Shown here in pieces: positions 58,962 to 64,000 of a DNA stretch of 64,000 bases. Source of the stretch: Clostridia bacterium (GTDB taxonomy: Bacteria; Bacillota; Clostridia; Oscillospirales; RGIG577); the NCBI GenBank assembly GCA_017405765.1, contig JAFQZS010000036.1, forward strand, positions 1 through 64,000. The letters run 5' to 3'. A program made the position numbers and the translations under genes. Within the stretch, counting starts at the first letter, position 1. Each line of letters starts with the position of its first letter. The notes below the pieces were generated by a model. It worked only from the letters and a program-made list of their open reading frames with translations. It was not told the DNA's origin and made no database searches.

Positions 58962-59817
58962 AGAACCTAGGTTCTAAGACTCCTTTTTCTTGCTTCCCTT
59001 GCTTTGAAAGCAAGAACAAAATTTTAGAACCGAGGTTCTAATACTCCTGATCCCCCTGCCGGGGGGCGTACTTTTGTGACCTCAGACCACCCCAAAAAAT
59101 CCGCTCCGCGTATTTTTAGGGGACCCCGGCGTACCAAAAGTCCCGAGAGGCTGCCGCCTCTCGGACTCTTCGCTCCCTCGCTCCAACACCGCCTATCGGC
59201 GGCGCCAGCCGCTCGGCGTTACTCAAATATGACTTATGTCTCGCCATCTACTGGCGATAAGCGCAATTTGCTTTATAGCTTGGAGTCTTTTCGCCATGAG
59301 GGCGCATTCTATTAGCTTCCTTCCCCACTGGTGTTCCGCGGCCGAGCCGCTCCAAGTCCCCGGTGCCCGTTAGAAGAAGGCGATATTTAACAAGTTGCCT
59401 TTTAGAAAAAGCCTGCTTCTAACGGGAACCGGAGTGTTGGGCGCGTGCGACGCGCCCGTCAACTTTGAGGAGAAGATATCTTGAATCGGCCCTCACCTCG
59501 AGGAAGGCTGGAAGTATTAATTGAGATTACATCATTCTGTTCGAAGATTGTGGGGCATAAATTAGCTGTAAGTAGCGCAGTATGGGTCTGTGGGTTTCCC
59601 CTCGTGAGGGGGCGGGGGAGCAAAGTGCCCCGGAAATTTTGGTTCGCGCCGGGGCCCCCTAAAAATACGCGAAGCGGATCCCGGGGCCTCAAAAAATGTA
59701 TGCATTTTTTGGAGTGATTGATGGGGTGGTCTGAGTTTGCAAAAGAACCGCCCGCCGCGCAGGCGAATAAAGTCTTTAGAACCGAGGTTCTAAAAATTTA
59801 TGCTTGCTTTTAAGCAA
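58962..59817. mobile_element. Non-coding nested inverted-repeat element with structured core (candidate novel element)
   Basis: About 850 bp between convergent genes, with no credible protein gene. Palindromes AGAACC(T/G)AGGTTCT occur at 58962, 59026 and 59778. Outer arms of about 47 bp (58999-59045 and 59771-59817) are inverted copies, each with a TTGCTT..AAGCAA hairpin, an AT stretch and the palindrome. Inner arms begin CTCAGACCACCCC (59081-59093) and end GGGGTGGTCTGAG (59723-59735). They continue with CGCGTATTTTTAGGGG pairing across the core. Between them are many GC-rich hairpins, the best at 59366-59426. No transposase is inside, so it would be non-autonomous, or it may encode a large structured RNA. 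The function is unknown. Confidence 0.6.
59366..59426. ncRNA. Very stable stem-loop in the core of the element, possible structured RNA
   Basis: CCCGTTAGAAG (59366-59376) pairs perfectly with CTTCTAACGGG (59416-59426). AGGC/GCCT (59378-59381, 59411-59414) extends it inward and CCGG/CCGG (59360-59363, 59429-59432) outward. Next to it GGGCGCGT / ACGCGCCC (59439-59457) forms an 8-bp stem with a three-base loop. Such conserved pairing suggests an RNA role, but transcription is not shown. Confidence 0.45.
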
Positions 59818-59858
59818 AAAAAAAGAAAACTTAAAAGGGATTCGTGGGACGGAGTTAA

Positions 59859-59877
59859 AAAAGACGCAAGCGTTTTC
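59859..59877 (+). repeat. 19-bp direct repeat, right copy
   Basis: Identical to 58943-58961, 916 bp away. It lies just downstream of the MATE gene on the minus strand, next to an AT-rich hairpin (GTGCTTTTT / AAAAAGCAC, 59878-59899) that may serve that gene as a terminator. Confidence 0.85.
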
Positions 59878-59905
59878 GTGCTTTTTTCGTAAAAAGCACG
59901 CGCGC

Positions 59906-61261
59906 TTACGTCTTCGTAAGATTTTTTATCCACCGCTTCGAGCGGTATCTTATTATGTAAGGTATAAACTTCAGCGTATCCTCGGCGTTGACGGTAACGA
60001 ACACCACCCATACGGGGAGCTTCAGCACAAGCCCCAAAATCGCCGCGAGCGGCACGCCGAAGCCCCATATGCCTATAAGGTCAACGAGCAGGCAGAAGCG
60101 AGAGTCGCCTCCCGAACGCAGCACCCCGATGCACGAAACGTACGAAAGAGCTCTCACCGTAAAGAAGCCCGCAAATATATTCATGAGCATAAGCGCCGTG
60201 TCCACGCTTTGCGGCAGCAAATTGAAAAGCTTTAAAACATGCGGATTTATCAAAAAGAGGATCCCGCTTATTATAAGCGCTACCACCGTAGTGTACTGCA
60301 TTATGCGCCTGCCGTAAGCGTAGGCGGTATCCGACTCGCCTTCTCCTATCTTTTTGCCTATCATTATAGAAGCGGAGCTTCCGAGACCGAACACGGCTAT
60401 CCACGCCATTCGCTCCACGGTGCCGCTTATATTCACGGCCGCCGCCACGTTAGTGCCTATATGACCGTACACCACCGTGTACATCGACGTACCGATCGAC
60501 CAAAGACACTCGTTCAAGAATACGGGCAGCGCCGTTTTGACCACCTTTTTCACAAACGCGCCGTCGAAAGAAAACATCTCCCGCGGTGTGGACGCGGCAG
60601 CGAATTTCTTTTTATAAACTATGCTCACTATTATAACGGCCTCAACGAGCCTCGATATTAGCGTGGCTATGGCCGCGCCCCGAACTCCCATCGGTTCAAT
60701 ACCGAAATGCCCGAATATCAACACCCAGTTAAGGAACGTATTAAGACTGAGCGCAAAAAAGCTGGCCGCAGTCGGTATCACCACGTTTTCAATGCTTCTA
60801 AGCACAGCCGTATAAGACAGCGACACCGCCGTTGCGATATAGCTTATCCCCACTATGCGAAGATAATCGGCGCCGAGCGCTATCGGCTCTGGATCCGTCG
60901 TAAATATATGCATAAGGTCTTCGGGGAATATTAAGGCCGCCGCCGCAAACAGCGACGAAAGCACAAGACCCGTCATAAGACCTATCCCCTGAACGTGCTT
61001 GATGCGCTTTATATCCTTTGCTCCCCAGAACTGAGCCATGAATACCTGCGTACCGCTCGCTATTCCGAAAAGGGCTATCATTATGAGAAAATATATGATA
61101 TTGCAAAAGCCGACTGCCGCAATGGACGCCTCGCCCATCGAACCTATCATGACGGTATCCACGAGATTCAGCGAAGAATTGATAAGATACTGTATCATTA
61201 TCGGTATCGCAAGCGTTATCAGCGTTTTGTTGAACGGGTCGCCGGCCATTCGTTTAAACAT
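59906..61261 (-). CDS. MATE-family multidrug efflux transporter
   Basis: 451 residues with twelve membrane segments in two similar halves. DPFNKTLITLAIPIMIQYLINS at the start and LINPHVLKLFNLLP in the second half fit the NorM/DinF branch of MATE. ALYIVGISYIATAVSLSYTAVLRSI-like repeats mark the half junctions. It would export cationic compounds in exchange for Na+ or H+; the substrate is unknown. ATG 61259-61261 follows GGAGG. It seems to be a single gene, 55 bp after the stop of the gene at 61317. Confidence 0.92.
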   Translation of the reverse strand: MFKRMAGDPFNKTLITLAIPIMIQYLINSSLNLVDTVMIGSMGEASIAAVGFCNIIYFLIMIALFGIASGTQVFMAQFWGAKDIKRIKHVQGIGLMTGLVLSSLFAAAALIFPEDLMHIFTTDPEPIALGADYLRIVGISYIATAVSLSYTAVLRSIENVVIPTAASFFALSLNTFLNWVLIFGHFGIEPMGVRGAAIATLISRLVEAVIIVSIVYKKKFAAASTPREMFSFDGAFVKKVVKTALPVFLNECLWSIGTSMYTVVYGHIGTNVAAAVNISGTVERMAWIAVFGLGSSASIMIGKKIGEGESDTAYAYGRRIMQYTTVVALIISGILFLINPHVLKLFNLLPQSVDTALMLMNIFAGFFTVRALSYVSCIGVLRSGGDSRFCLLVDLIGIWGFGVPLAAILGLVLKLPVWVVFVTVNAEDTLKFIPYIIRYRSKRWIKNLTKT

Positions 61262-61280
61262 TTACTTCCTCCGAAAAACC

Positions 61281-61311
61281 GCATGAAGGGAAGCTTTCTC
61301 CCTTCATGCAC
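61281..61311 (-). terminator. Terminator after the unknown membrane protein gene
   Basis: GCATGAAGGG / CCCTTCATGC stem, then GGTTTTT on the minus strand. It falls between the stop at 61317 and the MATE start. Confidence 0.88.
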
Positions 61312-61316
61312 TTGTT

Positions 61317-63161
61317 TTAATCTTCACCCGACTGGTCGTCCTCGAACGTGTACCAATCATCGCTGCCGCCCGACAGGTCCCCGTTCTGCGGCACGACTGT
61401 CACAGTCTGCGGCTTTGGTGCGTCCGGATCCGGCAGCTCGTAATTCGCCGCCGCGCGCTCCTCTTCGTCCATATCCAAAAGCATTCCCTCAAGCTCGCTT
61501 TCATCGGTGATAATATTGTCGGCGCGCGTTATCGTCTGTATATCGTATATGCCCGTGTCAGACGGCACGTAAGTTATCTCTACCGTATCGCCCGGGTCTA
61601 AGGTCACCACAAATTCGTCGGCGGAGGCCGATGTGCGATAGAATATGCTCTCTCCCTCAAGCCTTATATAGAAATACGTGTTGCCCTCGATCACGGCGCT
61701 TCTTATCTCGGCTATGCGCCCCAGGCTTTCGTTTATCATGCCAACGCTTACGTCAACATCGTCGCCGTGACGCTTCAGAAGCTGAACGTAGTTTTTCTCG
61801 CATTCCGCGACTGACGCGCCTGTCGCAACTATTTGATAACGCTCGACGTTTACCATCGCGTACTGCTTTACAAGCTGGGCGTTGTCCTTAAGCGCTATAA
61901 AATACGTCGGCTGACCCGCCACGTTCAAAAGCAGCGGGAAGGTCGCCTCGTATTTGAGGTGCTGCACTACGCCCTCGGCTGAGCGCATCGCAGAATACTC
62001 CGCCGCGCCGGGCACCGAATAGTAGCGCGCGTCCTTCGTGCGCTGGTTACAGAGGATAAAGCCTATATTCGAATCGTCGCCTCCCGACGAAGTGATGCCC
62101 GTATATACGTAAATATCGTCGTTCAAAGCCAGGTAATTATATCCCGCCGTAGTCTGCGTTACGTCCTTTTGGCCGAATATGGAGTTTATAAAGCCCTTTA
62201 TATACAGACCGTGATAATTATACTGCTCTACTATAAGCTCTGCCGGGAATACTCCGTCTATCCACTGGGGTATGTCCTCGATATCGTAATACGTACACTC
62301 CGCAGTTATCGCATCGACGAGCACTATGCCCACGACGTCGCGCCCGCCGAAAAGACCTATGGTCTTCTTTATATGCGGCGCTATCCAATAGGGGCGTCCT
62401 TCGTCGTCTATCTCGAACGTGGTTTCCGCGAATATATACGTCGGATATCTGAATCTTAAAAAGCGCTCCAAAAGCTCGTTGAAATGCTCGTAAGGCGACA
62501 CCTTCATGCAGGCGCCGAACTCGTCCTCAAGACGCACCACCTCGACCTCCTGCGTTATCATATTGAGACGCATATACGCCGGAAGTCCTTTTTTAGTATT
62601 GTTTATCCATTTCCATACGTCGCCGTAATAAAGAGACGTCACGCGGTATGGCATATTCCGAAAGTTTATCTGCGCGTACTCGCCCGAAACCTCGAACTGC
62701 GATACCATGTCGGCAAGCTCGCCTAACTTTCTGTCGCCCAGCTTCTGAGCCGACGCCTTATCGAGGAGCGGTATCTGATTATACGTTATTTCCGCCACGT
62801 CATCTGTAAAGCTGCCGTCCTCCACCTGTATCAGCTCACGATATGAGGACGCCCGAAAAATCGGTACGCTCACTATCGTGCCAACGATGAACACGGCCAC
62901 TATAACGCCTATTATAATGCCGAGCGGCTTTACTACAGACATCGTTCTGTACGTGCTGCGGTCAAATATAACGTCGGCCGCCCGCCGCCTGCCGAATGAG
63001 AATATTACATATGCTATAAAGAAAACAACCACAAGTACGACAAGGAAAAAATAAAAGCCCTCGTCCTGAAGGTTTATCGGCGGGAAAACCGCATAAAAAT
63101 AAAGCGCGCCGAAGATGACAGTCGCAATAAGGGCTTTTAGAATTATCATACGTTTTTTCAT
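61317..63161 (-). CDS. Membrane protein with large outside domain, not recognised
   Basis: 614 residues from ATG 63159-63161, after AAGGA; eleven upstream codons have no site. Three membrane segments in the first 105 residues (ILKALIATVIFGALYFYAVF; YFFLVVLVVVFFIAYVIF; IIIGVIVAVFIVGTIVSV) are followed by about 500 residues without another. That part is rich in Tyr, Asp and Glu, with an acidic end (WYTFEDDQSGED). I do not recognise a family motif. It could be a cell-surface sensor or an assembly factor; this is open. It has its own terminator and is 74 bp downstream of thiN. Confidence 0.8.
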   Translation of the reverse strand: MKKRMIILKALIATVIFGALYFYAVFPPINLQDEGFYFFLVVLVVVFFIAYVIFSFGRRRAADVIFDRSTYRTMSVVKPLGIIIGVIVAVFIVGTIVSVPIFRASSYRELIQVEDGSFTDDVAEITYNQIPLLDKASAQKLGDRKLGELADMVSQFEVSGEYAQINFRNMPYRVTSLYYGDVWKWINNTKKGLPAYMRLNMITQEVEVVRLEDEFGACMKVSPYEHFNELLERFLRFRYPTYIFAETTFEIDDEGRPYWIAPHIKKTIGLFGGRDVVGIVLVDAITAECTYYDIEDIPQWIDGVFPAELIVEQYNYHGLYIKGFINSIFGQKDVTQTTAGYNYLALNDDIYVYTGITSSGGDDSNIGFILCNQRTKDARYYSVPGAAEYSAMRSAEGVVQHLKYEATFPLLLNVAGQPTYFIALKDNAQLVKQYAMVNVERYQIVATGASVAECEKNYVQLLKRHGDDVDVSVGMINESLGRIAEIRSAVIEGNTYFYIRLEGESIFYRTSASADEFVVTLDPGDTVEITYVPSDTGIYDIQTITRADNIITDESELEGMLLDMDEEERAAANYELPDPDAPKPQTVTVVPQNGDLSGGSDDWYTFEDDQSGED

Positions 63162-63234
63162 ATCTTTATTCCTTGGGCGCCGCCGGAGGCGCAATGTCCG
63201 CTTCCCTTACCGGCCGTTTTTAAGGGGCGGCACG

Positions 63235-63867
63235 TTACTGTTTCTTAAAAAACTCCACCACGAAAAGGCGTCCGTCCGTCGTCTCTATGCTTGCATCGTC
63301 GCCTGTTATCACGTTGCTTATGCCGAGCGAAACATCGGTCGCCATATCGTAATTATTCAGCGGATATTCAAATCCGTGAAGCGTTATGCCTTTTACGGGC
63401 TTGTCGATCGCAAAAAGCGACACCGTGCGCCTGCCCTCCTTGGGGAAAACGTATTTCTTTCCGATAAAGAAATATCTTGCCTCATCGTCGATCATCATCG
63501 CCTTAAAGCCCTGCTTCTCTATCCATAAAAGAAGAAGCACGTTTGCGAACATATGGTCGAAGCGGCCTCCCGTCGCGGCGTAAAAAAGAAACTCTGTGCA
63601 TCCGCGCGCCATGCCCTCTTTTACGGCGATCATCGTGTCGGTGTCATCCTTGTGCGTGTCAAAGGTAAAAAGCTCAAAATCGCCCTTCGGCGCGCCGTCC
63701 TTCGCGGAATCAAAATCTCCCACTACTATATCCGGCTTTATGCCGGCCGCGCGCGCGTATTCATATCCTCCGTCGGCGCATATGATAATGTCACCCTCGC
63801 CCTTTTTTATCTTTTTTATCGGCTCTATACTTGCATCAGGCGCGGAGCATATTATATAGCATTTCAT
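63235..63867 (-). CDS. thiN: Thiamine pyrophosphokinase
   Basis: 210 residues from ATG 63865-63867 behind GGGAGTGA. ICADGGYEYARAAGIKPDIVVGDFDS holds the substrate Asp residues, THKDDTDTMIAVKEG the second, and YAATGGRFDHMFANVLLL the third block; LHGFEYPLNNYDM is the thiamine-binding part. It makes thiamine diphosphate from thiamine and ATP, the cofactor also of PFOR in this window. It follows rsgA by 15 bp, a common Firmicutes pair, with rpe absent between. Confidence 0.94.
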   Translation of the reverse strand: MKCYIICSAPDASIEPIKKIKKGEGDIIICADGGYEYARAAGIKPDIVVGDFDSAKDGAPKGDFELFTFDTHKDDTDTMIAVKEGMARGCTEFLFYAATGGRFDHMFANVLLLLWIEKQGFKAMMIDDEARYFFIGKKYVFPKEGRRTVSLFAIDKPVKGITLHGFEYPLNNYDMATDVSLGISNVITGDDASIETTDGRLFVVEFFKKQ

Positions 63868-63882
63868 AAATGTCACTCCCTT

Positions 63883-64000
63883 TTAATCCCAAGGCTTTAT
63901 ATCCTTTATCTGTTCATAAAGCGTACAGTACGACGCATGACGCGTTTTTTCTATCCTGCCCGCCTCTGCTGCCGCGATAACGGCGCATCCCTTCTCCTTA
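63883..64000 (-). CDS. rsgA: Ribosome small-subunit GTPase RsgA, C-terminal end (partial)
   Basis: The complement strand reads KEKGCAVIAAAEAGRIEKTR then HASYCTLYEQIKDIKPWD and a stop at 63883-63885. This matches the end of RsgA (EPGCAVxxAVExGxI, then YxxYxxLxEE). The gene runs off the right edge, so about 38 residues are visible. RsgA checks 30S maturation. Its place before thiN is the usual one in Firmicutes. Confidence 0.85.
   Translation of the reverse strand, partial: KEKGCAVIAAAEAGRIEKTRHASYCTLYEQIKDIKPWD

Noticed and set aside
59481-59717. Open frame of 78 codons in the core of the non-coding element (and a 77-codon one opposite)
   Set aside because: Both cross the hairpins and inverted arms, have no ribosome binding site, biased composition and no family likeness; they are by-products of the GC-rich repeats.
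59071-59740. Group II intron
   Set aside because: The start GTGAC is only roughly like the 5' consensus, no domain V hairpin or reverse transcriptase is visible, and the symmetrical inverted arms do not fit an intron.
58962-59791. CRISPR array from the repeated palindrome
   Set aside because: Only three copies, one inverted, with unequal spacing (64 and 752 bp), and no cas genes.
1-64000. tRNA or rRNA genes, and riboswitches before thiN, feoA or murA
   Set aside because: No cloverleaf, rRNA core sequence or known aptamer motif (such as the TPP box) was recognised by eye; a covariance scan would be needed to exclude them.

Overview
The window reads as chromosomal DNA of an anaerobic, spore-forming member of the Clostridia (Firmicutes), probably a gut Oscillospirales/Ruminococcaceae-type organism; the family-level placement is inference. 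The support is a one-chain pyruvate:ferredoxin oxidoreductase (anaerobe), the sporulation genes yqfC, yqfD and ylbJ, a MurE with the meso-diaminopimelate DNPR motif (DAP-type wall), an SLH protein, an HPr with its His, and the Firmicutes operon orders ylxM-ffh-rpsP-khpA-rimM-trmD and yqfC-yqfD-phoH-ybeY-dgkA-era-recO. Almost all genes lie on the minus strand; only rpsT, feoAB, ylbJ and a small Cys protein are on plus.

Region by region: 1-3931 is an accessory stretch. It holds a transposase N-terminal remnant, rpsT, a RelB/PIN toxin-antitoxin pair, a duplicated and degraded copy of that locus, a secreted protein of unknown function with a strong promoter between two nearly identical 24-bp palindromes, and a serine recombinase. 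4030-13375 carries an SLH protein, a class-I amidotransferase-like hydrolase, PFOR, a YifB/ComM ATPase and a BspA-like leucine-rich repeat protein. 13627-15716 is feoAB. 15762-31166 is the division and cell wall (dcw) cluster read right to left: mraZ, rsmH, ftsL, a PASTA penicillin-binding protein, murE, murF, mraY, ftsW, murG, murA, ftsQ, then two tandem ftsZ genes with their own promoter. murD, murC, murB and ftsA are absent from it. A three-box MraZ operator sits directly on the mraZ promoter.

31400-38696 has a large hybrid histidine kinase, a coiled-coil protein with coaD, rsmD and uvrC, and HPr. 38852-44165 is an envelope-glycan group: two DUF4330 proteins, a GT4 glycosyltransferase, an O-antigen ligase/polymerase-like protein and MurJ, run together with the trmD-rimM-khpA-rpsP-ffh-ylxM translation and secretion operon. 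47982-58864 holds pyridoxamine kinase, galE, mutS2, and the recO-to-yqfC block facing divergent ylbJ.

58865-59905 is about 1 kb without a credible protein gene. It is a nested, strongly structured element with palindromes, outer and inner inverted repeats, internal hairpins of up to 15 bp, and flanking 19-bp direct repeats. It is the best candidate here for something undescribed. After it come a MATE transporter, an unrecognised membrane protein, thiamine pyrophosphokinase and the 3' end of rsgA at the window edge.

The other non-routine observations are the duplicated ftsZ with atypical C-terminal tails, the paired palindromes flanking a promoter beside a recombinase, and the decayed duplicate of the toxin-antitoxin locus.
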